Source: Mycobacteriaceae bacterium (GTDB lineage: Bacteria; Actinomycetota; Actinomycetes; Mycobacteriales; Mycobacteriaceae). Taken from it: a stretch of 37,511 bases of DNA. The translations under genes and the position numbers were made by a program. The stretch lies in NCBI GenBank assembly GCA_017882745.1, contig JADGOX010000291.1:1-37511 (forward strand), given 5' to 3'. Positions 10,084 through 19,949 of the stretch are shown here, in pieces (within the stretch, counting starts at the first letter, position 1; the number at the start of each line of letters is the position of its first letter). The notes under the pieces were generated by a model. The model searched no databases, was not told the DNA's origin, and worked only from the letters and a program-made list of their open reading frames with translations.

Positions 10084-11034
10084 TCAGCTCTTCCAGCTGA
10101 CGCCGTTCGACACCTTCTGCGTGATCTTGAGACCATCCTTCGGTCGGCTGTACACCTGGTCGCCGGTGAGCTGGACCTGTCCATCCAGCGGCAGCGGCTT
10201 GGTGAGGTCGACGGTGAGGTTGCCGGTACCGGCCAGTGCATAGGAGTCGACGTTCAACGTCCCCTGGTCATTCGGCAGCGTCCAGGTGGGGGTGAGCGGA
10301 GTCTGGGTGACCTGCACAGCGAGAGTGACCGTCGAGCCGCGCACGGCGGCGAGGGTGAGCACGGTGTCTTGGCGCACGCCCAGACCAAGGCTGTTGATCT
10401 GCTGGCTCACGGTCCACACTGCCCCGACGCCGACCGACACACTGGGTAGGACCGGAGCGAACTGGACGGCTTGTCGCAGAGCCTGCTCCACCGCGGAGCG
10501 GCCCGCGTCACTGAGGTCTGCGGGCGGGTCGAGGACGAGTTGCTTGACCGCTCCGTCGGGGCCGGCCACCAAGGTCGCCCTCGACCCCTTGGCTTTGAGC
10601 AAGGCCGCGGCCAGCGTGCTGTCCGGGGAACTCGGCACGTCGACGACGAGCCCCACGCTGTGGGTGGGCGCGTCGGCGGCGCCGTGCTGGCTGGCGGCGA
10701 TCGGTAGGGTGACGTCAGGGGAGGACTGGTCCGTCGACGCGTTGGTTCCGACGGTCTGGGTGATGGCGGAGTTCGCGGTCAGCGACACCTGCTGGGTGGC
10801 GTCCGGTGTGGCGTGACGCGCGAGGGTGGTGCGCGGCTCCGCACCGGGGTTGGTCACCGTGACCACGACGTCGGGTACCGCCACAGTCACCGCGCCAGGG
10901 GTTGGACCTGCGGAGGTGGGCACGGGTGCGTGGTCGGCTGCCGTGCCCGAACAGGCCGTCAGCACGCCGGAGGCCAACACCGCCCCAGCTACGAGAAGCT
11001 TGCCGTGTCCATGTCGTCTGCGTCTGCTCACCAC
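10084..11034 (-). CDS. Putative lipoprotein, DUF6263-like
   Basis: VVSRRRRHGHGKLLVAGAVLASGVLTAC|S signal peptide with lipobox LTAC; FAPVLPSVSVGVGAVWTVSQ segment. The supplied ORF is over-extended upstream. Confidence 0.8.
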   Translation of the reverse strand: MVSRRRRHGHGKLLVAGAVLASGVLTACSGTAADHAPVPTSAGPTPGAVTVAVPDVVVTVTNPGAEPRTTLARHATPDATQQVSLTANSAITQTVGTNASTDQSSPDVTLPIAASQHGAADAPTHSVGLVVDVPSSPDSTLAAALLKAKGSRATLVAGPDGAVKQLVLDPPADLSDAGRSAVEQALRQAVQFAPVLPSVSVGVGAVWTVSQQINSLGLGVRQDTVLTLAAVRGSTVTLAVQVTQTPLTPTWTLPNDQGTLNVDSYALAGTGNLTVDLTKPLPLDGQVQLTGDQVYSRPKDGLKITQKVSNGVSWKS

Positions 11035-11161
11035 CCCTACCGTAGTGACCCAGGAACCTGTGTCTTGTGAACGTGCCTGTCCCGATGCTGGGACACTGGC
11101 ACCGGACGCGGGGAAAAGTCGACTGAATCCCCACCCATCGACGAGGAAGGGCGGTCTGCGC

Positions 11162-12640
11162 GTGCAGCTGGAGTACCTCCTCGGAGGCGGCGCTCTTGTG
11201 TTGCTGGTCGGGGTGCTCGGCGTGCGGGCGTCGTCCCGGATCGGGATGCCCGCGCTGCTGCTGTTCCTCGCCATCGGACTGTTCATCGGTGAGGCCGGCC
11301 TCGGCCTGCGGTTCTCCGATGCCAGGCTGACCGAAGAGCTCGGAATGGCTGCTCTGGTGCTCATCCTCACCGAAGGTGGGCTGAGCACCCGCTGGAAGGC
11401 CGTGCGGCCCGCGCTGAACCTGGGTATCGCGTTGTCTACGGTCTCGGTGCTGGTGAGCATCGCGGTCGTCGGTGCCGCTGTGCACCTGCTGCTTGGCCTG
11501 GACTGGCGGATCGCGCTGTTGTGGGGTGCTGTCCTGTCCTCCACCGATGCCGCCGCGGTATTCAGCGTGCTGCGCAACCTTGCGGTTCGCCGCAGGCTGG
11601 TGGGTGCACTGGAGCTCGAGTCCGGAATGAACGACGCGCCTGTCGTCATCGCAGTCTCACTGCTGGCCAGCTCCGACCCCATTGCGTGGTGGACACCGGC
11701 CATGGTGATCTACGAGCTCGGTGTTGCGGCGGCGGTAGGCGCCCTTCTCGGCCTCGGCGGGGCATGGTCACTACGCCGGATCGCCTTGCCTTCCACCGGG
11801 CTGTACCCGCTGTCCGCGGTCGCCGTGTGTGTACTCAGCTTCTCCACGGGTCAGCTGTTGCATGCTTCGGGGCTGTTGGCCACCTATGTTTGTGCGCTCG
11901 TCCTCGGCAACGCCAGGCTTCCCCACCGGCAGGCGACCTTGTCGTTTGCCGAGGGCACCGGGTGGTTGGCCCAGATCGGCCTGTTCGTGCTCCTGGGCCT
12001 GTACGTCGCGCCGGAGCGTCTGAGCGGCGCCATCGTCGACGCATTGGTCATCGGCCTGGTCCTCCTCTTCGTGGCCCGACCGCTGTCCGTGGTGGCCGCG
12101 GCGTTGCCGCTGCGCATTCCCTGGCGTGAGCAGGCGTTCCTGTCCTTTTCTGGTTTGCGGGGTGCGGTGCCCATCGTGTTGGCGACCATTCCGCTGGTCA
12201 ACGGCGTTGTCGGTGCGGAACGGCTGCTCGATGTCGTCTTCGTGCTCGTCGTGGTGTTCACCCTGGTCCAGGGCACTTCCCTGCCGTGGGTGGCGCGTTG
12301 GCTGAAGGTGACGGTCACCGGTGAGATGCAGGAGGTGTCCGTCGATGCCGCTCCCCTGGAGAACATGCACGCCGACTTGCTGCAGGTGCAGATACCGACG
12401 GGGTCTCGGCTGCACGGGGTGTACCTGGGTGAGCTGCGCCTGCCGAAGGGGGCCACTGTGAGCCTCATCGTCCGTGAGGGCGACGTATTCACCCCCGACA
12501 CAGGCACCCGGCTGAGGCGTGGTGACCAGATTCTCGTGGTGACCACCACGGGCGTGCGGGACGCCACCGAGGCGCGGATTCGGGCGGTTGACGCGGGTGG
12601 TCGCCTGGCCCGCTGGCGGGGTGTGACCGGAAGCCCGTGA
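11162..12640 (+). CDS. CPA-type (potassium/proton) antiporter with C-terminal TrkA-C/RCK_C domain
   Basis: Many TM segments, LLWGAVLSSTDAAAVFSVLRNL and FSGLRGAVPIVLATIPL; C-terminal LLQVQIPTGSRLHGVYLGELRLPKGATVSLIVREGDVFTPDTGTRLRRGDQILVVTT resembles RCK_C. GTG 11162 with upstream GAGGAAGGG. Confidence 0.88.
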   Translation: MQLEYLLGGGALVLLVGVLGVRASSRIGMPALLLFLAIGLFIGEAGLGLRFSDARLTEELGMAALVLILTEGGLSTRWKAVRPALNLGIALSTVSVLVSIAVVGAAVHLLLGLDWRIALLWGAVLSSTDAAAVFSVLRNLAVRRRLVGALELESGMNDAPVVIAVSLLASSDPIAWWTPAMVIYELGVAAAVGALLGLGGAWSLRRIALPSTGLYPLSAVAVCVLSFSTGQLLHASGLLATYVCALVLGNARLPHRQATLSFAEGTGWLAQIGLFVLLGLYVAPERLSGAIVDALVIGLVLLFVARPLSVVAAALPLRIPWREQAFLSFSGLRGAVPIVLATIPLVNGVVGAERLLDVVFVLVVVFTLVQGTSLPWVARWLKVTVTGEMQEVSVDAAPLENMHADLLQVQIPTGSRLHGVYLGELRLPKGATVSLIVREGDVFTPDTGTRLRRGDQILVVTTTGVRDATEARIRAVDAGGRLARWRGVTGSP

Positions 12641-12650
12641 ATCATCGGGG

Positions 12651-13247
12651 ATGATGGACACCGTGAGCGTAGAACCGACACCCAACGACACCGTCGAAGG
12701 TGCACCAGAAGAACCCGTGACCAGCAGACCGCGACGGATCGGGTTGCTGGTCGTCATCGCCGTCCTGGTCGTGTTTGCTGACCTGCTGAGCAAGATCGCC
12801 GTGGTGGCCAATGTCGAGCCTGAGCACCCGGTGCGGGTCTTTGGGGGCGCGGTCTACCTCGTGCTCGTGCGCAATGCGGGTGCCGCTTTCTCCCTGGCCA
12901 CAGGCATGACCTGGTTGCTGACCATCGTCGCCGTCGCAGTGGTCATCGCGATCGCGCGGATGGCTCGCCGGCTACGGTCGGCCGGCTGGGCCTGGGGGCT
13001 GGGGCTCGTCCTCGGCGGCGCGCTGGGAAACCTCATCGATCGTGTGTTCCGTGCGCCGGGCGTTCTGCAGGGACACGTCGTGGACTTCGTCTCGGTGGCC
13101 TCCCCCCGCGGCGAGTACTGGCCGGTGTTCAACCTCGCTGACTCCTGCATCGTGTCAGGGGGCATCCTCCTGGTGCTTCTCGCCTTCCTCGGCCATGAGC
13201 CGGACGGGACCCGCGCAGCACGCAGGTCGGAGACCGCTCGTGGCTGA
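12651..13247 (+). CDS. lspA: Lipoprotein signal peptidase
   Basis: [42 protein letters not shown]...[15 protein letters not shown] contain the LspA signature and catalytic Asp motifs. Confidence 0.95.
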   Translation: MMDTVSVEPTPNDTVEGAPEEPVTSRPRRIGLLVVIAVLVVFADLLSKIAVVANVEPEHPVRVFGGAVYLVLVRNAGAAFSLATGMTWLLTIVAVAVVIAIARMARRLRSAGWAWGLGLVLGGALGNLIDRVFRAPGVLQGHVVDFVSVASPRGEYWPVFNLADSCIVSGGILLVLLAFLGHEPDGTRAARRSETARG

Positions 13248-14169
13248 CACACGCTCCATGGCCGTTCCGGACGGCTTGGATGGTCTTCGGGTCGATGCGG
13301 GGCTGGCCAGGCTCCTCGGGTTCTCGCGCACCACGGTCGCGACGCTCGCGGCCGCCGGCGCAGTGATGCTGGACGGTCGGCCAGCCGGCAAGTCCGATCG
13401 CTTGACCGCCGGATCCTGGTTGGAGGTGACCCTCCCAGAGCCTGAACGAGCCCCGGTGGCACACGCCGAACCTGTCGATGGCCTCCAGGTGCTGCTCGCG
13501 GATGACGACATCATCGTGGTGGACAAGCCGGTTGGGGTGGCCGCACACCCAAGCCCGGGATGGACCGGCCCCACCGTGGTCAGCGGGCTGGTGGCTGCGG
13601 GATACCGCGTCGCCACCTCGGGCGCGGCCGAACGGCAGGGGATTGTGCACCGGCTCGACGTCGGGACCTCGGGTGTCATGGTGGTAGCGACCTCTGAGCA
13701 CGCGTACACGGTGCTCAAGCGTGCGTTCAAGGAGCGCACGGTCGAGAAGCGGTATCACGCGGTGGTACAAGGTCATCCCGATCCGAGCAGCGGAACCATC
13801 GACGCACCGATCGGCCGTCACCCCAAGCACGACTGGCGTTTTGCTGTCCTGGCGGACGGCAAGCCCAGCATCACGCACTACGACACGATCGAGGCATTTC
13901 CCGCGGCAAGCCTGCTGGACGTGCACCTCGAGACGGGGCGCACCCACCAGATCCGGGTGCACTTCTCGTCCCTGCGCCACCCGTGCTGCGGTGACATCAC
14001 CTACGGTGCCGATCCCACGCTCTCGGAACGGCTCGGGCTGCGCAGGCAGTGGCTGCACGCTCGCTCGCTGGGCTTCGCCCACCCCGCCGACGGGCACTGG
14101 GTGCAGGTGCAGAGCGAGTACCCCGATGACCTGCAGCACGCGCTGGACGTGTTGCGCGCCAGCGCCTGA
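13240..14169 (+). CDS. RluD-family 23S rRNA pseudouridine synthase
   Basis: S4-like N-terminus, [16 protein letters not shown] (HRLD catalytic motif), [30 protein letters not shown] 13240 overlaps the lspA stop. Confidence 0.94.
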   Translation: MADTRSMAVPDGLDGLRVDAGLARLLGFSRTTVATLAAAGAVMLDGRPAGKSDRLTAGSWLEVTLPEPERAPVAHAEPVDGLQVLLADDDIIVVDKPVGVAAHPSPGWTGPTVVSGLVAAGYRVATSGAAERQGIVHRLDVGTSGVMVVATSEHAYTVLKRAFKERTVEKRYHAVVQGHPDPSSGTIDAPIGRHPKHDWRFAVLADGKPSITHYDTIEAFPAASLLDVHLETGRTHQIRVHFSSLRHPCCGDITYGADPTLSERLGLRRQWLHARSLGFAHPADGHWVQVQSEYPDDLQHALDVLRASA

Positions 14170-14844
14170 GTGATGAAGCTCCGTCTGGGAGCAGCACCGG
14201 CATGGTTCCTGGCGATCCTGGTCGTTGTTGTCGCCGCCAGTGTGCTGGGAATGAACACCCCGGTGCGGCGTGCGGGCACGGCCACTGTCACGCTCGGTCC
14301 GGACAGCGGTGAGCAGGTCGACGCCTACGTGGCGCGCACCGCGGCCACCGCACCCACGAGTGGCGGCCCGTACTGGGCGTTGGTGTCGTTGCGGGCCGAG
14401 CTGAGTCCAGCGGCAGTCGCCGAGCTGCCCGGGCAAGCCCGGCTGGCCCGGGTGATCTTTCGAGTACCGATCGAGAACGTGCAGACCGCGCAGCTACCAG
14501 TGGACGTTGTCGACCAGGGAGACCTGGCCCACGAACTGGCCGCCTCCGAGGTCGCTGCGGGCAGTCGGCTGCAGCAACTCACCGACGCCAAGACGGACCG
14601 AGCTGCGTCGGTCGGAGCGGTTTCGGCGTCCCGGCTCCGCGCTGGATGTGCGTGCGTGTTGGCATTGGTGGTGCGGGGATCCGCCGAACAGCTACGCACG
14701 ATTGCGGGGCACCCTGAGGTGCGTGCGGTCGAGGTCACGCCCGCCGACAGCGCAGCGCGTGGCGTGTCGGTGAGCGCATTGCTTCCGGAGCAGACCACTG
14801 TGGTGCAACCCTCACCGGATGATGGTGCCGTTCCCGCACGGTGA
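14170..14844 (+). CDS. Uncharacterised single-TM exported/membrane protein
   Basis: N-terminal MKLRLGAAPAWFLAILVVVVAASVLGM then about 195 aa of predicted extracytoplasmic sequence; start abuts the RluD-type stop. Confidence 0.75.
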   Translation: MMKLRLGAAPAWFLAILVVVVAASVLGMNTPVRRAGTATVTLGPDSGEQVDAYVARTAATAPTSGGPYWALVSLRAELSPAAVAELPGQARLARVIFRVPIENVQTAQLPVDVVDQGDLAHELAASEVAAGSRLQQLTDAKTDRAASVGAVSASRLRAGCACVLALVVRGSAEQLRTIAGHPEVRAVEVTPADSAARGVSVSALLPEQTTVVQPSPDDGAVPAR

Positions 14845-14929
14845 CGGTCCGGTTGCTGATGATCCTTCCGGCGGTGCCCCTGATCTGCCAGGATGTTCTG
14901 CAACCGGAACGCCGATCGAGGAGCATCCC

Positions 14930-15388
14930 ATGTTCGGCAAGCATTGGACACCTGCCCAAGGCACAGTCGTCGATCGCCGCACAGTGAAGACCACGGGTGA
15001 CGGGCTTGTCTCCATCTGCGAGTTCGTCGTGGACGTTCGCACTCCGGACGGTGAGCTGTTTCGCGCGAAGGTCGACACCCCGCGCATCGCCATCAACTTC
15101 AAGGATCCGACGGTCGGCATGGTGGTCCAGGTGGAGTACGACCCCGCCAGCCACAAGGTCCGCTTCGACAAGGACGACCCCACACTGAGCATGAAGGCGC
15201 ACAACAAGTCGCGTCACAGCAGCTTCGACGCGGTGCTCGAGCAGCCGGCGGGCAGTCCGATCGTCGGGACACAGGCACTTGACCCGAGGATCGCGCAAGT
15301 TCAGGCCTTGTTGCGCGCTGTCGGCGCCGAGACCGAACCACCCGAGTCCGGACCCGTCGCGCCCGGGGAGGGAACAACGACCGCCTGA
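14930..15388 (+). CDS. Uncharacterised conserved-looking protein
   Basis: GAGGAG RBS before ATG 14930; MFGKHWTPAQGTVVDRRTVKTTGDGLVSICEFVVDVRTPDGELFRAKVDTPRIAINFKDPTVGMVVQVEYDP. The supplied ORF start at 14819 overlaps the previous gene. Confidence 0.78.
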   Translation: MFGKHWTPAQGTVVDRRTVKTTGDGLVSICEFVVDVRTPDGELFRAKVDTPRIAINFKDPTVGMVVQVEYDPASHKVRFDKDDPTLSMKAHNKSRHSSFDAVLEQPAGSPIVGTQALDPRIAQVQALLRAVGAETEPPESGPVAPGEGTTTA

Positions 15389-15399
15389 CGCGTGGGGAC

Positions 15400-16275
15400 C
15401 TAGCGGGTGCGCCAGTCCAGGGCGGCTGAACTCTGGGTGGCCCGCCACCGGATTCCGATGATGCTGGCCTGGCTGTCGAGCTCGAACACCGTGTGCCCGC
15501 CGATGGTGTCGAAGGGGGCGATCCCGCTGCGGAAGGGCGGTCGCGAGCTGAGGGTGATCCCGGATTTTCCTACCTCGGTGCCGTCGGAGAGCACCACCGT
15601 GAGGCAGGTGTCCGGAATGGCCGGGTAACCGGCGGCTTCCGCAGCTACCTCCGTGTGCACCACAGTCGCCCTGTTGCCCGGCAGCAGTTGGTGCCCTGCC
15701 GCCGCGATGAGCGCATCGGCGGTATCGACCACCTCGACCAGGGTGATCGACACCCGTTCGCCGGCGGCGCCCACCGACGACAGGGTGTCGCCCACCGTCG
15801 CCCCGACGGTGGGCGACGGGGCGACCTGCTGCCCGCCTCGGCGGGTCCATGCCGCTGACTGGGGCACACCCCACCCCATCGGCTGGCCGGCTGGGGGAGT
15901 CCACCGCGGCGGCGGCGGTGCCGACTGCGGCTCCGTCCACAACGAAGGCTGCGGCTGGGGGGTTGACGGCCGGGAGCTTGGCGCCTGGGCCGATCCCGGC
16001 GAGAGCGGCCCAGGCGGCGACCATCGCGGTGCCGGTGCCTGCCGGGGTGGTTGTTGGGCTCGTGATTGCTGGGCGCCGAGCCAGGTGTGCAGGGCGGCGC
16101 GATCACCCTCGACGCCTACCACCAGGGGCATCCCCGACCGGCCCATTCTGAGCAGCCGAGCGGCCGCTTCCTCGGGGCCGACACCGGCACGCGCGGCAAT
16201 CTCCTGCACCGTTGTGCGGCCGCGTTCGGCCAGCGCGGAAACTAGCCGCAGGTCAGTCGGGTCTGGAGTAGTCAC
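15400..16275 (-). CDS. AsnC/Lrp-type HTH N-terminus + Pro/Gln-rich linker + DUF4352-like C-terminal domain
   Basis: [40 protein letters not shown] (AsnC-like HTH); low-complexity linker; [16 protein letters not shown]...[18 protein letters not shown]...[29 protein letters not shown]. Confidence 0.75.
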   Translation of the reverse strand: MTTPDPTDLRLVSALAERGRTTVQEIAARAGVGPEEAAARLLRMGRSGMPLVVGVEGDRAALHTWLGAQQSRAQQPPRQAPAPRWSPPGPLSPGSAQAPSSRPSTPQPQPSLWTEPQSAPPPPRWTPPAGQPMGWGVPQSAAWTRRGGQQVAPSPTVGATVGDTLSSVGAAGERVSITLVEVVDTADALIAAAGHQLLPGNRATVVHTEVAAEAAGYPAIPDTCLTVVLSDGTEVGKSGITLSSRPPFRSGIAPFDTIGGHTVFELDSQASIIGIRWRATQSSAALDWRTR

Positions 16276-16383
16276 GGCTGCCCACGGTACCGCCCGTACG
16301 TACTGGGCGGCGGTGAAAACAGTCTCCCCGAAGGCCTAGACTTCGGCGGATCCTGGAGCTTTGCCGGAAAGGGGCGCGCGTCC

Positions 16384-19300
16384 GTGGCTGACTCTTTCGT
16401 CCACCTTCACAACCACACCGAGTACTCGATGCTCGATGGTGCTGCCAAGGTGTCACCGATGTTCGACGAGGCCGCCCGTTTGGGCATGTCCGCTGTGGGG
16501 ATGACCGACCACGGCAACATGTATGGCGCCAGCGAGTTCTACAACCAGGCCAAGTCCCACGGCATCAAGCCGATCATCGGGATCGAGGCATACCTGGCGC
16601 CGGAGTCGCGGTTCAGCACCAAGCGGGTGCTGTGGGGCGACCGCAGCCAGAAGTCCGACGACGTCTCCGGTAGCGGTGCCTACACGCACATGACGATGGT
16701 CGCGGAGAACGCCACCGGGCTGCGTAACCTCTTCACGCTCTCCAGCCTCGCGTCGCTGGAAGGTCAGCTCGGCAAGTGGCCGCGGATGGATGCCGAGATC
16801 ATTGCCAAGCACGCCGAGGGCATCATCGCGACGACGGGCTGCCCCTCCGGTGAGGTGCAGACCCGCCTGCGGCTGGGCCACGCGGACGAGGCACTCGCGG
16901 CGGCCGCGAAGTGGCGCGACATCTACGGGGCCGACAACTTCTTCCTGGAATTGATGGACCACGGACTGTCCATCGAGACGCGGGTGCGTGAGGGCCTGCT
17001 CGACATCGGTCGAAAGCTGAACCTTCGCCCGCTGGCCACCAACGACTGTCACTACGTCACCAAGGCCGACGCCACGAACCACGAAGCGCTGCTGTGCATC
17101 CAGACCGGCAAGACGCTGAGCGACCCGACGCGGTTCAAGTTCGACGGTAACGGCTACTACCTGAAGTCCGCGGAGGAGATGCGCGAGCTCTGGGACGCCG
17201 AGGTTCCCGGTGCGTGCGACAACACCTTGTTGATCGCCGAGCGGGTGCAGCCCTACGACGATGTGTGGGCACACCGGGACCGGATGCCGATCTTCCCCGT
17301 CCCCGAGGGCGAGACCCAGGGCAGCTGGCTGCGCAAGGAGGTGACCACGGGACTGGCCAGTCGATTCCCCGACGGTTCGCCCGAGGGCTACCGCGAGCGG
17401 GCCGACTTCGAACTGGACGTCATCGAGCAGAAGGGCTTCCCTGCGTACTTCCTGGTGGTTGGCGACCTCGTCAAGCACGCCAAGGAGGTCGGCATTCGGG
17501 TCGGCCCCGGTCGTGGTTCGGCGGCTGGGTCGCTCGTCGCCTACGTGCTGGGAATCACCAACATCGACCCGCTTCCGCACGGCCTGCTGTTCGAACGGTT
17601 CCTCAACCCCGAACGACCCTCGGCCCCAGACATCGACATCGACTTCGACGACCGCCGCCGTGGCGACATGGTGCGCTACGCCACCGAGAAGTGGGGTGTC
17701 GACCGGGTCGCGCAGGTGATCACCTTCGGCACCATCAAGACCAAGGCGGCCATCAAGGACTCTGCACGGGTGCAGTTCGGCCAACCCGGGTTCGCCATCG
17801 CCGACCGCATCTCCAAGGCGCTGCCGCCGCCGGTGATGGCGAAGGACATCTCTGTCGCCGGTATCACCGACCCCAAGCACGAGCGCTATGGCGAGGCCGC
17901 CGAGGTCCGTGCGTTGATCGACACGGACCCGGATGTTCGACGGATCTATGACACAGCGCTCGGACTGGAGGGGCTGGTCCGCAACGCCGGGGTGCACGCG
18001 TGCGCGGTCATCATGTCCTGCGAGCCGCTGATGGAGGCGATCCCGCTGTGGAAGCGTCCGCAGGACGGCGCCATCATCACGGGCTGGGACTACCCCTCGT
18101 GCGAGGCCATCGGTCTGCTGAAGATGGACTTCCTGGGGCTGCGCAACCTCACTGTCATCGGTGACGCGATCGAGAACATCAAGGCCAACCGGGACATCGA
18201 CATCGACCTGGACACTCTTCCGTTGGAAGACCCTGCGACCTATGAGCTGCTGGGCAAGGGCGAGACGCTCGGGGTGTTCCAGCTCGACGGTGGCGCGATG
18301 CGGGACCTGCTGCGCAAGATGCAACCGACAGGCTTCCAGGACATTGTTGCTGTGCTCGCTCTCTACCGGCCCGGACCGATGGGCATGAACGCGCACAACG
18401 ACTACGCCGACCGCAAGAATGACCGCCAGGAGATCACCCCGATCCACCCTGAGCTGGAGGAACCTCTCCAGGAGATCTTGTCCGAGACTTACGGGTTGAT
18501 CGTGTACCAGGAGCAGATCATGCGCATCGCGCAGAAGGTCGCCGGGTACTCGATGGGTCGCGCCGACGTTCTGCGCAAGGCGATGGGAAAGAAGAAGAAG
18601 GAGGTTCTGGAACAGGAGTACGCAGGCTTCCAGGAAGGCATGCGCGCCAACGGCTTCTCCGACGCAGCGGTGAAAGCGTTGTGGGACACCATTTTACCCT
18701 TCGCCGGTTACGCGTTCAACAAGTCTCACGCCGCCGGCTACGGGCTGGTCTCGTTCTGGACGGCGTACCTCAAGGCGAACTTCCCCAGCGAGTACATGGC
18801 CGGCCTGCTCACCAGCGTCGGCGACGACAAGGACAAGGCCGCGATCTACCTGGCCGACTGCCGCCGGATGGGCATCACCGTGTTGCCACCTGACGTCAAC
18901 ACCTCGGTGGTGAACTTCGCCTCCGTCGGTTCCGACATCCGCTTCGGACTCGGCGCCGTGCGCAACGTCGGGTCCACTGTCGTCAGCTCGATCATCGCCG
19001 CCCGCAAGGACAAAGGAGAGTTCGTCGACTTCTCCGACTACCTGTCCAAAGTAGACACCGTGGCCTGCAACAAGAAGGCGATGGAGTCGCTGATCAAGGC
19101 GGGTGGCTTCGACTCGCTGGGTCACCCGCGCAAGGGTCTTCTCTTGGTGCACGCCGACGCCATCGACGCCGTGATGAGCACCAAGAAGGCCGAGGCGATC
19201 GGGCAGTTCGACCTGTTCGGCGGAGAGGACGCCTCAGTGTCCTCGGTCTTTGACGTGCGGGTGCCAGACGAGGAATGGGACACCAAGCACCGCCTGGCGC

Positions 19301-19914
19301 TCGAGCGGGAGATGTTGGGGCTTTATGTCTCCGGCCACCCCCTCAACGGCCTCGAGCACGTGCTGGCGGCACAGGCCGACACCAATATCCCTGCGATCCT
19401 GGAAGGCACCGTCAAGGACGGTGCCCAGGTGACGCTCGGCGGCATCCTCACCAGCGTGACTCGCCGGGTGAACAAGAACGGTGAGCCTTGGGCCTCGGCG
19501 CAGCTGGAAGACCTCGTCGGCGGCATTGAGGTGCTGTTCTTCCCCAAGACGTACTCCGTGCTCGGCATGGACGTCGTGGAGGACGCGGTGGTGCTGGTCA
19601 AGGGCCGTGTCACGATCCGTGACGACCGGACCTCGCTGATCGCCAACGACTTGGCGGTTCCCGACCTTGCCGGGGCTGGGGTGGCGCAGCCCGTGCAGGT
19701 GAGTTTGCCCGCGCGGCTGTGTACCGCGGATCGCGTGGGTGCCCTCAAACAGGTGCTGGCAAGCCACCCGGGAACGTCCGACGTGCACCTGCGCCTGGTG
19801 ACGGGCACGACCTCCACGGTGCTCCGCTTGGACGAGGGACTGCGGGTCACTCCGACGTCCGCGTTGATGGGAGACCTCAAGGCGCTGTTGGGACCGGGCT
19901 GCCTGAACAAGTGA
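16384..19914 (+). CDS. dnaE: DNA polymerase III alpha subunit
   Basis: [18 protein letters not shown] (PHP), [57 protein letters not shown]. Confidence 0.97.
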   Translation: MADSFVHLHNHTEYSMLDGAAKVSPMFDEAARLGMSAVGMTDHGNMYGASEFYNQAKSHGIKPIIGIEAYLAPESRFSTKRVLWGDRSQKSDDVSGSGAYTHMTMVAENATGLRNLFTLSSLASLEGQLGKWPRMDAEIIAKHAEGIIATTGCPSGEVQTRLRLGHADEALAAAAKWRDIYGADNFFLELMDHGLSIETRVREGLLDIGRKLNLRPLATNDCHYVTKADATNHEALLCIQTGKTLSDPTRFKFDGNGYYLKSAEEMRELWDAEVPGACDNTLLIAERVQPYDDVWAHRDRMPIFPVPEGETQGSWLRKEVTTGLASRFPDGSPEGYRERADFELDVIEQKGFPAYFLVVGDLVKHAKEVGIRVGPGRGSAAGSLVAYVLGITNIDPLPHGLLFERFLNPERPSAPDIDIDFDDRRRGDMVRYATEKWGVDRVAQVITFGTIKTKAAIKDSARVQFGQPGFAIADRISKALPPPVMAKDISVAGITDPKHERYGEAAEVRALIDTDPDVRRIYDTALGLEGLVRNAGVHACAVIMSCEPLMEAIPLWKRPQDGAIITGWDYPSCEAIGLLKMDFLGLRNLTVIGDAIENIKANRDIDIDLDTLPLEDPATYELLGKGETLGVFQLDGGAMRDLLRKMQPTGFQDIVAVLALYRPGPMGMNAHNDYADRKNDRQEITPIHPELEEPLQEILSETYGLIVYQEQIMRIAQKVAGYSMGRADVLRKAMGKKKKEVLEQEYAGFQEGMRANGFSDAAVKALWDTILPFAGYAFNKSHAAGYGLVSFWTAYLKANFPSEYMAGLLTSVGDDKDKAAIYLADCRRMGITVLPPDVNTSVVNFASVGSDIRFGLGAVRNVGSTVVSSIIAARKDKGEFVDFSDYLSKVDTVACNKKAMESLIKAGGFDSLGHPRKGLLLVHADAIDAVMSTKKAEAIGQFDLFGGEDASVSSVFDVRVPDEEWDTKHRLALEREMLGLYVSGHPLNGLEHVLAAQADTNIPAILEGTVKDGAQVTLGGILTSVTRRVNKNGEPWASAQLEDLVGGIEVLFFPKTYSVLGMDVVEDAVVLVKGRVTIRDDRTSLIANDLAVPDLAGAGVAQPVQVSLPARLCTADRVGALKQVLASHPGTSDVHLRLVTGTTSTVLRLDEGLRVTPTSALMGDLKALLGPGCLNK

Positions 19915-19949
19915 GCGTCCTCCACTGGCCTGTCACGTGATGGCGTGTG

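Noticed and set aside
10084-10100. TCAGCT-cttcc-AGCTGA inverted repeat at the Nramp/lipoprotein convergent junction
   Set aside because: Only 6-bp arms and within the lipoprotein coding end; may help bidirectional termination but too weak to call.
10826-11161. 112-residue N-terminal extension of the antiporter ORF
   Set aside because: Overlaps the divergent lipoprotein coding region; GTG 11162 has an RBS and begins the first TM segment.
11771-12811. 346-aa minus-strand ORF opposite the antiporter and lspA
   Set aside because: Spans two confidently called plus-strand genes; composition typical of antisense GC-rich frame.
16453-18447. 664-aa minus-strand ORF opposite dnaE
   Set aside because: Shadow ORF from high-GC codon bias; dnaE on the other strand is unambiguous and the antisense translation has no recognisable domain.
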